From contig CM055901.1 of NCBI GenBank assembly GCA_029582155.1, positions 21,121,597-21,185,596 on the forward strand: DNA of 64,000 nucleotides, in the 5' to 3' direction. The notes below the pieces were generated by a model. It ran no database searches. It had not been told where the DNA came from and was given only the letters and a program-made list of their open reading frames with translations. The translations under genes were made by a program, and so were the position numbers. Positions 34,901 to 49,900 of the stretch are shown one piece after another; position 1 is the first letter of the stretch; each line of letters starts with the position of its first letter. The DNA comes from Panopea generosa. Taxonomy: Eukaryota > Mollusca > Bivalvia > Adapedonta > Hiatellidae.

Positions 34901-37900
34901 GGAATAAAAAAGAGAAAATTATTTTTGACGATGACTCACCTGGACCTGATGCAGAAGTTATACTCTATTAGAAGATTGATGATGAAGAACAAGATGCCCA
35001 GCATGAACATACAGAACAGGTTTCTGCCCACCTGCTCCCAGTCAAATGGGTTAGGGAGTCCACCTCCCTCCCCGAGTCTTTCATACACGTCTGCAAACAA
35101 CTGGTTCTTAGCCATGTCGAACAAGGCCGCGCCCAAGACAGTACTGCGGCAGGAGCAGAAACACCTTTTTCAGTATTGCATTGATGTTCTTCAGATCCTG
35201 CAGGTGAACAAAGTTTCGATTCAATAATTTTATTAGGCGTAACATTTATAAAAGTAAATTATGTTTATTTATTTTTAGCTCAATTGCGAAGAAAGCTCAA
35301 TGCCTATGTGAACCGCTTCCTAGGTAATGAATGTTGTTTTTTGAAAGGTATCAGGTTGAGCTGGGATGGAACCCCTCTTGTGTGAGCATCAAAACCCTAT
35401 TCCACAACACTACCACCCTGCTTTTTATTGCCTTTCACAAGGTGGTTATCAAAACAACATATTATAGAGAGAGTACAAACAAACATTGACAATTCCAAAG
35501 ATAACCATAATATAATTATATAGTGCTTTTTTATATAATAATATTAAATACAATAAAACTAATATAATGAGCACAAATGAAGAAAAGAAAGCAATAAGAA
35601 TGAATAACATTAATTGTTTATTACAAACAACATTACTTTCAAACAAATAAATATGCATTACTTTTTCAAATATTTGTATTTAATTATTTGACAAAAGGGG
35701 ACATGACATGACTAGCCCTGTCCATTGCAGAAAGCTGGCGACCAAGGCTGAGGCGACCATGACCGAAGGCAGTGAGGTTTGTATTGATCAACGCAGTTCC
35801 ATTGAACAGAGGCAGTTCCATGGAACTGAGAATAGAAACGCAGCCAAGTGGCTGAAATGATGCAAGGTGATCATGATGAGAAGGTACAAGCGAATTGGTG
35901 TAAGCCCCTGCTTGTACAAGTGTATAAGTATAGGTATGCAGGGATGGCAGGCAAATTTGTTTATAAAAACAAGAGGCCCAAGAGGGCCTGAGGACGCTCT
36001 ACTGACTCATAATGGCCATAGCACTTTTTGAAATTTCACAATATTTACCTTAGAACTTCTAATCGTAAGGATAATTTATATCAAATATGAACACATCTAA
36101 CTGACTGGTTGTTAAGAATAAGATTTATAACAATGTTCAATTTTAACCATTTTGTGACCCCCACCCTGCCCATTTTAGAAAGTCAATCCTTAATATCGAA
36201 AAAAATCTTATTTGTTATGACTAGAAGATGCTTCAAGTCTCAAACTGAATAAAAAAAGTCATTAATGACTGAAACAAAAAAGAATTTTCCATTTTTCAAT
36301 AGTATTCCTATGTAAAACTTAAAAAAACCTTACAGGGGTATAAATACAAGATCCTTGATTTGTACAAACTTTAAATCCATATTCATTGGGATAATCTATA
36401 TCAAATATGAACAAATTTGACTGATTGATTGTTGAGAAGAGTTTAACCCTTTTTTTACCCAACCTGGTCCCTTATGGAAAGTCAATTATCCTTATTGAAC
36501 TAAATCTTATTTCCTATAACTTGATAATACTTCAGAACTCATACTGATCAATTATTTAACCTAAATGTATGAAAATTTTTCTTTTTTCCCATAGTATCCC
36601 TATGTAAAATGTTAAGTCCCCTTTACAGAAAGCGATTTTTGTAATTCCCAATTTTTACCCTTTTGAGGCCTTTCCTGACCCCTTAAGATGTTGGAACCCA
36701 GTCATTTTTACAAATCTGAACCTCCTTGAACAAACAAAGCTTCTGTGAAAATATATGCAATATCAGCTCTTTTTATTCAAAAAAAAATAAATTAATGTTT
36801 ATTATAATAACATGTGTCCCCGAACTTGAACCCTCGGGCGGGGTAATTTCTAACCCTAGGGATGACATTTGAACAGATCTAAAAGAACTATAGTTGGTTA
36901 TCATTACTACATAAACATTTTCAAAATCTGCTGGGCGGTTCATGAGAAGAAGATTTTTTAAGTTTTAAACTAATTTTTAGTAACAGTGGCCATCTTGAAT
37001 TTCAGATAAAAAAAAATAAAATCTTCTGTATAGTCTCCTATGCAACAGAAACATCCATGTGACGTTTGAGTTTAATTGGACCTAGTGGTTTCAGAAAGTG
37101 CTGCTAACGGACGACAGACATCAGAGAACAGAAGACAGGACAACTGACAACGCACCATTGTATAAACCCTTCTGGCTTTTGACCAGTAGAGCTAAAAAAC
37201 ACAGCCTAAAACCAATCAGGACATGTGCATAGACTGGTTACATAACATAGAGCCTAGATAGTAGGCAGTGCAAACACTGAAGTGTCTACCTTGGTTACAG
37301 TCTGTGATTTATTGACTGCATATATAACCAAGTATAGTTGTATGAAGCATACAACAGACAGCACCATTCAAGCTTCAGGAACACAAAATCATGGAGGTGG
37401 TGGAAGTGGATGGCGGTTAGCAAGAGGTGTTATTGCAATGATGTGCACTTTAAGAATGAAGCTAACCCAGGGCCTACATAAAGAAAGATAATCCTGACAG
37501 ACGCTTACTTGCCAATACGAGGCTCAATACACTGTCCCCTGTACCCGTGAAGCTTATTTTGAATATAGACAAAGAACGGTTACCAAACAGCCCATACTTA
37601 TCTATAAATAGAATAGCAGCCTGGAAACATAAGTCTGTAAGATGTAACTAGGTTCTCCCGGGTCAGTTATTTTGATACTACATTGTCAAAATGAATATTT
37701 GTGTTCTTTAAAACCTGGTTGAATAAATTCATCCTGCTCTTGACAAATCTGTGTGAAATACTTCACATTATATTCAAATCATATAAATGTAAGAAAACAA
37801 CAACATTATCAAGGGGTAGTTCTATCATTATTATTACTAGCCACTTGTTTTCTTACATTTACATAATTTTTTATATATTTTTTTACTATAACAAATATAG

Positions 37901-40900
37901 GATGCTCATGTCTAAATGATAACGGTATATAGTATATTTTTAAATAATGAATGATAAGTAGATTAGATTTAGAGGTTATTGTATGGCAGAGGTGTGCCTG
38001 CTGGTCACACCTATATATGTGTATTTGATGACTTTGAATTTCCATGATATACTATGGTCTCTTTTTTATTCAGAAGGAAGAGTAAACAATAGAAAAAATA
38101 ACAGGAAAAAAAAAAACACAAAAAAATTGTCCTGTCGGGGGATAGAACTTTGATCTCCAACTTTACAGGCGAATGCTCTACCACTGGACTAAGGTCCTCC
38201 CCTAAAAGTTTTTATAGCTTAGACTGCCTGAGATGGCATCTGAGGTACTTTGGGGCATACTTTGAGCTAAATTAGTGACTGGTTTTTACTCGATTTTTAT
38301 ATCAGCAAAAGTAAACAAAATTAGTCCTATTATGTTATTAAAGATGTGTTCCATGGAACTGGGTTATAGTATAGAGCCTGCCAATGTTATCATCTTTTAG
38401 GCAGACCTAGATAAACCATAAAGGCAAGGCTTTTTATCATATAGATAGAGAAAAACAAATGAATAACGAAAGTAATATAGTTTTGTGTTTATTTTCGTTT
38501 CTTCCAAAAATATAATTTTTTAAAACTTTTTTTTTATACCTAACATTCTCACTTTCTAATAAATCTGAATCCTTAATTTTATTAATCACAACAGCTTTTC
38601 TACTACCACAAATATTTTTTCTGAATATTTAAAATAGAATGAAAATGGTGAAAGTAGCATTCTATTCTATTTTATTTGTTTGTAAAAATCCAACTATGAA
38701 AGTCTGATTTTGTCCAAATAAAACAGGGTCAGTGTGTAGGAACTGATTCTTTTTAAACATTCAGTGCATAATTATGTAGGTGTTTGCTGTATAGAATATA
38801 TCCACTTTCATCCTGGTGGTTTTCCGTGCAATAAAACACAAACGGCAAAAACTGGAAAATAGTTTGATGTTTAAACAGGGATTAAAAAGCTGCGCATGTG
38901 CGAAGCGATAACTTGTACAACAAAATGGTGAATGATTTGTAATGAATTATATTCCTTGGAGATTAAACAAGAACACCCTCTTGTTATAACTTATTGTTGA
39001 GGAACATTCAATATCTAGTTTGCAAATGATTAAGTGATATTTATTACATTGAAATACAAAAAGAATAAATACAGTAACAATTTCAGAAACGACTTTGCGT
39101 AATGTCTTTTCACAATTTTTTGAGTTTGTTTCTTTTGAATTTCAAGTCAGATTTTTCTAAAATGTTAATGTTAAAGATCATCTTTGATATACAATTATAT
39201 TGACATTTCTTTATCATTGCTTGGCGGTAAAATATATGTAAACCGAAAAGACTGATTGGCTTACAACAGATAAGAGTGGAGCTCAGCAGATTTACATTGA
39301 TCTAAAAAATGACCCTGGTGGCCGCGAAAAAAGTGGAAATCCAATCAGTGGAAAATTCTCATTCAAATTGACTTCAAGATTAAACAAAAACCTGTTTGGA
39401 CCTTTTACTGGATCTATATTTTGTGTTTGGATATATAGCATAATCAACTTGTTGTAAAGGATGAAAATAAATCTTGTACAAGGAAACTGAGAAAGAACTA
39501 GAAATGCATCCATGGGACACAGATGCCCCCACTTTCGTAACTACATTGTTGACATCAATAAAGTCAAATATCAAGTTTCATCAAAATCGGTCCATCAATA
39601 AAGATTTTAGAGATTGTAAACTGTCAGCCAATCAGAGTCCAGATCACCTTATTAATATGCACCAATTCCATCCATTGTTGAACTTGACCTGTGTCTTGTT
39701 GATATATAGCCAAATATAAATTTTCATCAAAATTGGTCCATAAATAAAGACTTTAGAGGCCAGAATCTATCAGCCAATAAGAGCCCAGAACACTGATTAA
39801 CTAGACCTATCACTGTAGTGATGAATACCCCTGAACGCCGCCATGACAGAAAATGGTTAACCATTGTATGAAGTTTTATTAAATTATATCCAATAGTTTT
39901 AAAGTAATGCTCCAGACAAAAGAAATTCTTAATAAAAGAGAATGTTATGGATTGAGTTGTTTGTATTGTTAATTTTTTTATGGTTTTGTTAAAATTAAAA
40001 ACGGTCTTTTTAATTATTGTGCAGTGTACAAGCTTTCATGGCAATCAATAAATGTTATACTTTTTCGAGTTATGTTGAGGGACAACAATTTTATGGATAA
40101 GAAACAAACAAGAGCACTAGGAATACAATATCGAACCTGCTTTGCTCGAACTCCATGTATTCATCAACTTGGTTCTTTCATGAACTTTATTAAACTGTTA
40201 TCACTGATGGCTTTAAAAGTACTTTTAAAGTACTGCACCAGACAAGGGAAATATATCAAAGGGCAATAACTCTGTAATTAGCAAGAATAGAGTTATGTTT
40301 CTTGTACACTGCTCTTCCTGTAGTTATATTCTACCATTGTATGAAGTTTGATGAAATTCCATCAAGTACTTTAAAAGTAATGCTCCGGACAAGGGAAATA
40401 TATCAAAGGGCAATAACTCTGTAATTAGCAAGAATAGAGTTATGTTTCTTGTACACTGCACTTCCTTTCATTATATTCTACCATTGTATGAAGCTTGATG
40501 AAATTCCATCAGGTACTTTTCAAGTTATGCTCCGGACAAGAAAAAATATCAAAGGGCAATAACTCTGTAATTAGCAATAATAGAGTTATGTTTCTTGTAC
40601 ACTGCACTTCCTGTCATTATATTCTACCAATGTATGAAGTTTGATGAAATTCCATCCAGTACTTTAAAAGTAATGCTCCGGACAAGGGAAATATATCAAA
40701 GGGCAATAACTCTGTAATTAGCAAGAATAGAGTTATGTTTCTTGTACACTGCACTTCCTGTCATTATATTCTACCATTGTATGAAGTTTGATGAAATTCC
40801 ATCAGGTACTTTAAAAGTAATGCTCCGGACAAGGGAAATATATCAAAGGGCAATAACTCTGTAATTAGCAAGAATAGAGTTATGTTTCCTGTACACTGCA

Positions 40901-43900
40901 CTTCCTTTTATTATATTGTACCATTGTATGAAGCTTAATGAAATTCCATCTGGTACTTTTCAAGTTATGCTCCGGACAAGAAAAAATATCAAAGGGAAAT
41001 ATATCAAAGGGCAATAACTCTGTAATTAGCAAGAATAGAGTTATGTTTCCTGTACACTGCACTTCCTCTCATTATATTTTACCATTGTATGAATCGTGAT
41101 GAAATTCCATCTGGTACTTTTCAAGTTATGCTCCGGACAAGAAAAAATATCAAAGGGCAATAACTCTGTAATTAGCAAGAATAGAGTTATGTTTCTTGTA
41201 CACTGCACTTCCTCTTATTATATTCTACCATTGTATGACGTTTGATGAAATTCCATCCAGTACTTTTCAAGTTATGCTCCGGACAAGGAAAATTGCGGAC
41301 AGACCGACCGACCGACCTCAGGGTGACTCCAGTATACGCCCTCAAAACTTCGTTTGTCGGGGGTATAATAAGCAGGGATTTTGACGGAAACAATCATGAG
41401 CTGTAGTTTATCACCACACATCTTTCAACCAAATATGAATCAAATACATCCAATCCTTCAAGAGATATCGAGCGGAAACCAATTTCTTGACATTTGTCAA
41501 TAATCTAAGTCCAAAAAGGGGCATAACTCCATCAAAAATCATCAGACTGGAACAAAATATGTATTGCCTGTATGACCTGAATGTGAAGTCACACACCAAA
41601 TTTGGTTTAAATCTGTTCTTTAAAACTCAAGATAAAAGTCAGAAACCATTTTTACAGGACAGTGGTGATACAATATGCCCCCACCACACCCCCGCATTGA
41701 AATGGCGGGAGCATAACAAAGTTGGGTCTCAGAGGTCACAACTCCTGTAAACTTGACCAATGTTCACAAATAATATTCAGGTACTCATGAAACAGTAATT
41801 ATTTAAAAGACCCCTTAAGAAGTTATTGATTAGATGCGAAACCAATATTTACTTTTTACCTCGGAAACACAAATAAACAGATGGACTGGCGTAACACTTA
41901 ATTCTCCTTCACTATTCTTTGGATGGTGGGGACATAAAAATAGATTTATACAGTTTTAAACCTATGGAACAGAATCAGGTTCTGATACCACAAATGATTA
42001 AATCTCTTCTTCTATTTATAAGATAACCTTCTCATAAGAACTTGATAAGTCATATTTTAAAACAACACCTACTGGATCATCCTCTTCCAGAAACTCTATG
42101 ATGAAGGTTGCCATGGTAGCCGTGGTCCCAAGGAAGATATTCACGGATTTCAAAACTACAAGGGCTGTACTTGGCACGCTGAATATCCTCGAGAATGGAT
42201 ACATCATAGGAATCATAGCCCATCTGTAGCATATAAAATAAGACAATTTTATATCATGGCCCATCTGTAGCATAATAAAATAAGACAATCTTATCATGGC
42301 CCATCTGTAGCATAATAAAATAAGACAATTTTATCATTGTCTATCTGTAGCATATAAAATAAGACAATCTTATCATGGTCATCTGTAGCATATAAAATAA
42401 GACAATCTTATCATGGCCCATCTGTAGCATAATAAAATATGACAATTTTATCATGGGCCATCTGTAGCATAATAAAATAAGTCAATTGTATCATGGCCCA
42501 TCTGTAACATAATAAAATAAGTCAATTTTATCATGGGCCATCTGTAGCATAATAAAATAAGTCAATTGTATCATGGCCCATCTGTAACATAATAAAATAA
42601 GTCAATTTTATCATGGGCCATCTGTAGCATAATAAAATAAGTCAATTGTATCATGGCCCATCTGTAGCATAATAAAATAAGTCAATTTTATCATGGGCCA
42701 TCTGTAGCATATAAAATAAGACAATCTTATCATGGCCCATCTGTAGCATAATAAAATAAGACAATTTTATCATAGGCCATCTGTAGCATAATAAAATAAG
42801 ACAATTTTATCATGGCCCATCTGTAGCATATGAAATAAGACAATCTTATCATGGCCCATCTGTAGCATAATAAAATAAGACAATCTTATCATGGCCCATC
42901 TGTAGCATAAAATAGAACAGTAATTTTTGTCATGTGCCATTTGCAGAATAAAATAGGATTTTTTTTTATCATTGTCCATCCATGGTAGAGTACAATGATA
43001 AACTTCATCATTGTCCACACACAGTAGAATATAATAAAAAAAGAAATGTCACTGTTAAGTGTCATACGCCCCCCAACATGTCATGATGTTATGTTGATCA
43101 TTTGTAGCAAGTATCATTAAAATTCATCTATGTATGACAAATTTACAGACCAGAAACGAAATCTCAAACAAACTTAAATTCGCGACCTTGACCTTTGAGG
43201 TACGGGTGTGGGTCTTACTCGCGACACTTCGTCATGTTCTGTTGATCATTTGTTGCAAGTATCAACAAAATCCATCTATGCATGACAAAGTTACAGGCCT
43301 GAAAACGAAATACAGGACGGAAGGACGGATGGAAGGATGGACGGGACAGATGGACTGCTGTGCTTACTATATGCCACCCAAAATATCTTTTTGGGGGACA
43401 TAAAAAATCTTATTCCTTAAAGTCCAAAACTTTCTGCCTGGGTAGAGAGTTATGTAGGAAGTGGCTAATGTACAACAGTTGTATTTAGTACCTGTCAGTT
43501 ATGGTACAGTGTGCTGAAAATAGACCAATTATAATCGTCTGACGAGAGGGTATAAACACAGATCCATGTGTAATTGTTTACAATTCAGAGTGCATGCTCA
43601 TGAGCTCCTCCCTAGAATTTCAATTTTTTTTGGCATACAACAAATACTTTTTAGAAAATATTTTTTCCCAAATTAAATATATTAACAATTTTTTAATTTT
43701 TATTATAATCTTGTTGTATATAATATTATAACACATACAAAGCAGTGGTGACTGAAAGCTTGAAAAAGGGTTCTCTGATTTGAATCATGTATAAAGTTAT
43801 GATAATATAAAATCTGCCCCAGAGCCATCTTGTGAAATGAATCCTGTATATAATATAAAATCTGCTCCAGAGCCATTTTGTGAATTGAATCATGTATATG

Positions 43901-46900
43901 ATAATATAAAATCTGCCCCAGAGCCATCTTGTGAATTGAATCATGTATATGATAATATAAAATCTGCCCCAGAGCCATCTTGTGAATTGAATCATGTATA
44001 TGATAATATAAAATCTGCCCCAGAGCCATCTTGTGAATTGAATCATGTATATGATAATATAAAATCTGCCCCAGAGCCATCTTGTGAATTGAATCATGTA
44101 TATGATAATATAAAATCTGCCCCAGAGCCATCTTGTGAATTGAATAGACAAGCTATATACCTGTTATCATATGGAGTTGAGGGTATATATAAATCATCAA
44201 ACTGTGAGCATGACTGCTTTAACAACACAGAATATTGTGTAGGTTGTAACTTAAACCACAATTAGCCCAGTATTTCTCTCACTATTTTAGTACCACAGTC
44301 ACGGACATTCTTTAGTTTATACTAATTTGTTTTTTAGCTTGATTGTGATGAAAGCTTGAAGCTTATATAAACCGCTCTAGAGTCTGCTTCCTGGGTAGAA
44401 CCAGTACTGAGTGTTGTTTTATGAGAGGCATCAGATCGACCGGGAGATCGAACCCGCAACCTCTGGCGTGAGTGGCCAACACGGTATCCATTACACTATC
44501 GCCCCACTTGAACATTCTTTAAAGGACATACATTGCACACACATATTATTACCAATATTGATGTTATATGATGTTCAGTATCACTTTCAACAATTTTTCA
44601 GTCATATCATGATGGTATCTACTCGAGACAATATCCTAAGCACTGCGACACTGGAATAACATGCCACAAACACATGGTATAATACCCCACCCAGTCACAT
44701 TATACTGACACCAGGCTGACTAGACCCAGAACTATCTTCTAAATGCTGCGTGCCAAGTGAGGAAGCTTCTAATTCCATTTTTCAAGAGTTTGGTTTTATG
44801 ATCTGGCCAGAATTTCTGCATGCAAGGTGAATGCTCTACCCCTAGACCACAGCTGCGGTATTATGGAATGTAAATGGAGGTGTCCAAGGCCATAACTTTC
44901 AGTTTTGCTTTTTCAAAAATGTATTACATTTCCTTGTTTTTTTTGGTTTCTTTTTAATGGATTAAACACTATTTTCAATATACAACACAGGTTATATATA
45001 TGGCATATCCAGTTCAACTGGAGAAAGAAGACCTTGTGAAGAATCTGATAACAACTACAGTCCTACTTCAAGTAACTGGCAAATTTTTTCACTTAAAGTT
45101 TTTGGACAGAGCTGGGCTCAAATCCAACACCTCAGAGGTGAGATGTAAGCGGTCATTAGATGATAGTGCCTTGCATCGCTCAGCAGCAGACATCTGAGTT
45201 TAGTTTTTAGTTTTTTAGGTCTGTTACCAATATTAACTTAAATTCATGATGCAGCAATTGAACAAACAAAATTGACAATGTCACTTACCCATAGAGGAAC
45301 AAGAGTGCCACAAGGCACGGACCATTGACGGGAGACACATATGCCCTGTTGTTGAACGCCAGGAAGATGAAGATACACAGTAATGAAGGTATAATGTAGT
45401 TTATCTGCAAAATAATGACAATATAATATAGTTTATCTGCAAAATAATGAAGGTAAATATACTTTATCTGCAAAATAATGAAGCCATAATATAGTTTATA
45501 TGGAAAATAATGAAGAAATAATATAGTTTATCTGCAAAATAATGGAAGAATAATATAGTTTATCTACAAAATAATGAAGGTATAATATAGTTTATTTACA
45601 AAATAATGAAGATATAATATAGTTTATCTGCAAAATAATGGAAGAATAATATAGTTTATCTACAAAATAATGAAGGTATAATATAGTTTATTTACAAAAT
45701 AATGAAGATATAATATAGTTAATCTGCAAAATAATGAATGGTATAATATAGTTTATCTGCAAAACAAAAGACATCTTTTTTTTAAAAAGCATACAACAAA
45801 TTGAACAGTTTTTATTTCAAATATCAGCAAAACATCTGTTTGCAATACCCTCTCACCTATCAACTGTAACATTTCCATTGTAAAATAACTTTTTCATTGT
45901 AAAAAAATTTACCCAACCACCATCAAAAAATGAAATAATGTTGAAAAACAAAAGTGAAAAAAAAAAATAATCAAGAATAAACATGATAGACATGACTTTT
46001 ATTTTCATCTAAAATATGAATAAAAATTCCTGGCCAAAAACACGTAATTTGAAAATTCATATATTGGACTCAAAATATGACTCGAGATGGGTCTGATATC
46101 TGAGTGATACTCACAAACAAATATTCAACTCAATTTTAGGTTCCTGATTGATTATTAGGTAAATCAATAATTTTTTACAACTATAAAGATGTCTAAATAT
46201 CCAAGATTCTCAATTATGGGTTTAGGACAGAGTTTTGCTTAAACTCGTCACCTCAGAGTTGAGAGTATTTGTTATATGACACTGCCTTAAACAACTTGGC
46301 CACAGATGACCCCATATCGCATTTCACATTCTAATGCACTGTATATAAAATTTATTATTATGACACTATAGGAATAAAAAATCTGGGTGTTGATGCATGT
46401 GTGACATCTAAATTATCATGCACAAAATTTGAGATCATTCTTAACCTCTTTCAAGGTATCATGATCAAACTTTTTATCTTTATCACCTCCATTTGAAGAG
46501 AAGATGCTTAACACAAAGAGCAAACCGGTTGAGTACAATGTATACCAAACATCATGGAAACTGTGAATGGGCTGGGATTTAAACTTACAACCGCTGGATT
46601 GATAATCAAATGTTCAAACAGGGCCCAGTTTGATGACTTTCTACTTGATACCTACCATGTCCCAACAGAAGTTTGAAACCCAGTAGATAATGGGGTTGAT
46701 TCCGCTGACAAACTGGAGATGTTTGGAGTTTGACGTACGTTCTTCTATCAAGTACATGGTGAAGCTAGCAGGGACGAAGGACATGGCAAATATCACACAG
46801 ATGGCTATCATGATGTCCTTGAAACTTGAGTACCTGCAGCACAGCAAGACAAAATGTTAACCATCAAATGCATCTTTCCATTCAGTTTGATTAAAAGGCA

Positions 46901-49900
46901 ATGTGAAAGAAATTATCGCTATAAATAAACAAAGTCAGCATTTCTGTAAACTTTCAAGTAAATTACCTGAAAACTGCGGTAGTAGTTGGCTCATCAAGCA
47001 ATGCAGAATGGTAAATACAGCAATTTTATTAATCGCGATGGCAACAAATGAACATGGAATTAAGTCAGCATCACACTTGATGTTAATCTTGTTTGAAAAG
47101 TTTCAAGTCAATCACTTTCAAATTGTGGAAGTAGTTTGCTTGACAAATTACTAACAGACCGACTGGTGTTGTACGGTGTTTAGCATTGCTTTCAACAATA
47201 TCTCAGTTATATTGGGACTGTGTCTACTAGAGACAGTATTCTAAGCGCTGCCACACTTGATAAAACTTGTACCATTTTTCAAGTATTTGGTATGACTTGG
47301 CCAGGGATCGAACCCACAACCTTCCTCATGCTAGGCAGACGCTTTACCCAAGACAACCAATGAATGACCACTGACCAAACAACACAGTGACTCCAATAAA
47401 TCCCTTCTATCCCTTCTCAAACTTGGTATGTAGGGGTATGATAATGACTCCACTTTTGAAAAATGTTAGGAATGTAAAAGGAAGTAAGTCCCATATTATA
47501 ATGAACAAGCTTAGAAAGTTACAAACACCGATACATACAGAGCTTCATCATTGAGCTGTTCCTTGGTCATCTCCATGGGGTGGTTTATGGCTGTTATACC
47601 ATAGTCTGCGGGGTTCACACCCGTGGGAAGGTTACTACGCAGGATCAGGTTGTTCATCACGTTGATGTAGGACACTGACGCTGCCCAACCTTTATTGTTA
47701 AACCAAACCTGGGAAAACCCATGTATAAGTGAAAATAACATCTAACATTTACTGGAATGTATGTTCCAGTCAAAGGTTTTGCATGTTTTTAATGACTTCT
47801 GTGAATATAATTTTAGTGGCACAAACATCAGATCAGTTCTCATGAAAATTGGAAATTGAAAATCATAACAAAACTGATTTTGAAAGGGAAAAATCAATGC
47901 AAAGTAAAGTGTTGTCAAGGCATCAAATGTCTAAGATAATTTGTTTTAACTTTTGATAATAATTAACTGTAACTATATAATAACTAATGTTTATTAAGGA
48001 GGAAGTCAAGCAGCTTTGTTGTTTTTAAACTTACCTCAACTGTGAAACAAGTTCTTATAACTTAGACATATCACACTCAAGGTCTTCCTGTGTAAAACCA
48101 GTATAAGTATATACGGATAAAGTACTTTGCTCGAGGTTACAACACAAAGCTGTGGCGGAGGATCAAACTCACAAACCTACAATCCTTGGTTTGATGCTCA
48201 ACCACTGGACAGTGTGCTCCACACATCAACTTTATTGATAAATTTACCTTAGCATTATCCCTAACAGCCAGTGTAGGTAGAACTCTGACAAGATCCGCCA
48301 AGAACAAGGTACTGTTGGTTACTGTGTTGTTGCCAAGGGAGATGGGTGTGCCGTTGTTCGCCTGTGTTAAGATGCGCTCCACAGTACTCTGAAGTTGAGT
48401 TGTGTTTGTAATCACGGCGTCCATTTCTATTTCTCCAAATGATAAGCCTCCATATCTGTTAGTAATAAAATTAAGACCTATTACTAAAGGTCATAGTTTA
48501 GTAAGCGTTCAATTGCTATGAATTATGGGACAGGCATATAATTTCCTGCTTTTTTCATTTGTGGTTAATAGACCTTTATTGGGCAGATATCAGGTTCTGG
48601 GATAGACTCCCTGTAACATCACATTGACGGCGATATACCACACTGATCACAGAAATGTAAGCTTTACAACCAAAGCAGCAAATCATTAAGGTGCAATATG
48701 AAGTTCACTTTGAAAAATAAATTCAGCCATAGCTGCAAAAAAGCTGCTGACAGAACTACTGACAGGCAGACCTGCCGACACAGTGACTCATATTTACGTA
48801 TGTCTGTAATATTCTCATTTGATGATTTAAAGGTATATTTGACAAATATTACAAATAAGGCCATTATAAATTAGTTTTTAGGATTTTTTTTATATTTTTC
48901 AGTCCAAACTGACATTGTTCAATTGGAACCTGATTAAAGATGTTGCATTCATCATTGTAACAGCGAAGTATCATCCATATGATAAGATTTTATTTGCCTG
49001 TGTGTTTTAAATATGTTGGGCAGTTGTGTAACTGATAGACAGTGTTGGTTGCTCATGCCACAGGTCTCGGGTTTGATCAAAGGTTAATAAAAAAAAAACA
49101 TTACAAGTTCTACACACAAAATGGACTTGAGCTGAAATACATTTGTAAAAACAAAAATGAATGAGGACAAAACATTCATTATTTCCTCACCTCCTCTTCT
49201 GGTATGGTTTCCATGTTTTTAACAACCAATCACTGATCTGTCTCCCAGTCATGTTGTGCAGGTAGTCGGTGGTTGGCAGAAGTATTCTCGGTGGGTCAGG
49301 TCCGCCAGCACCATCCGGACATCGCTGCCAGCCAGAACTACAGTCACAGTCAATTGTCTGGTTTGTATATACAGACTGAGCAAACGTTTGAAGCCCGACT
49401 GGTTCACACGGGTAACCACTGAAGAAAGAATGATACAGCTTGAATATTACAGTAAAGGCAAGTATACAGGCAAGTACCAAGCCCAAGTTATCACTTAACA
49501 TCTCAACTTGAGATTTTCTTCAATCAAATTTTTTGTAATGCTATAACTTCATTTATATTGATAATTTTGCATGCTATAAAGTACGCTCAACTATTCATCA
49601 TTACTTCAAAAAAACAGGAGTATAAAGCAGTCAATATTTGAAAAGAAACAATAAACAATATTTGTTTGAGATATCAAATGGAGTATATAAGGAAAAAAAC
49701 GCTATAAATTAGACAGTTCTGGCCTTAAATAAATGAGTATTTTGCTATAATGTAATTTTGAGCTAAAAGGGAATAACTCCTGTAATAATATTTATTTAGT
49801 ACTTGTATCTAACAGAAACAGAATTCTTCAACTTAAACATTTTCACCCAGGATATAAAATAATTAACAAGTCACTTACTCAATATTATGATTATTGACAC

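Noticed and set aside
38140-38215. Possible functional tRNA gene, minus strand
   Set aside because: Box-like motifs only; the anticodon stem is not formed.
43703-44265. Two minus-strand and one plus-strand ORF of about 140 codons
   Set aside because: Frames of the 51-bp minisatellite, open in several frames at once.
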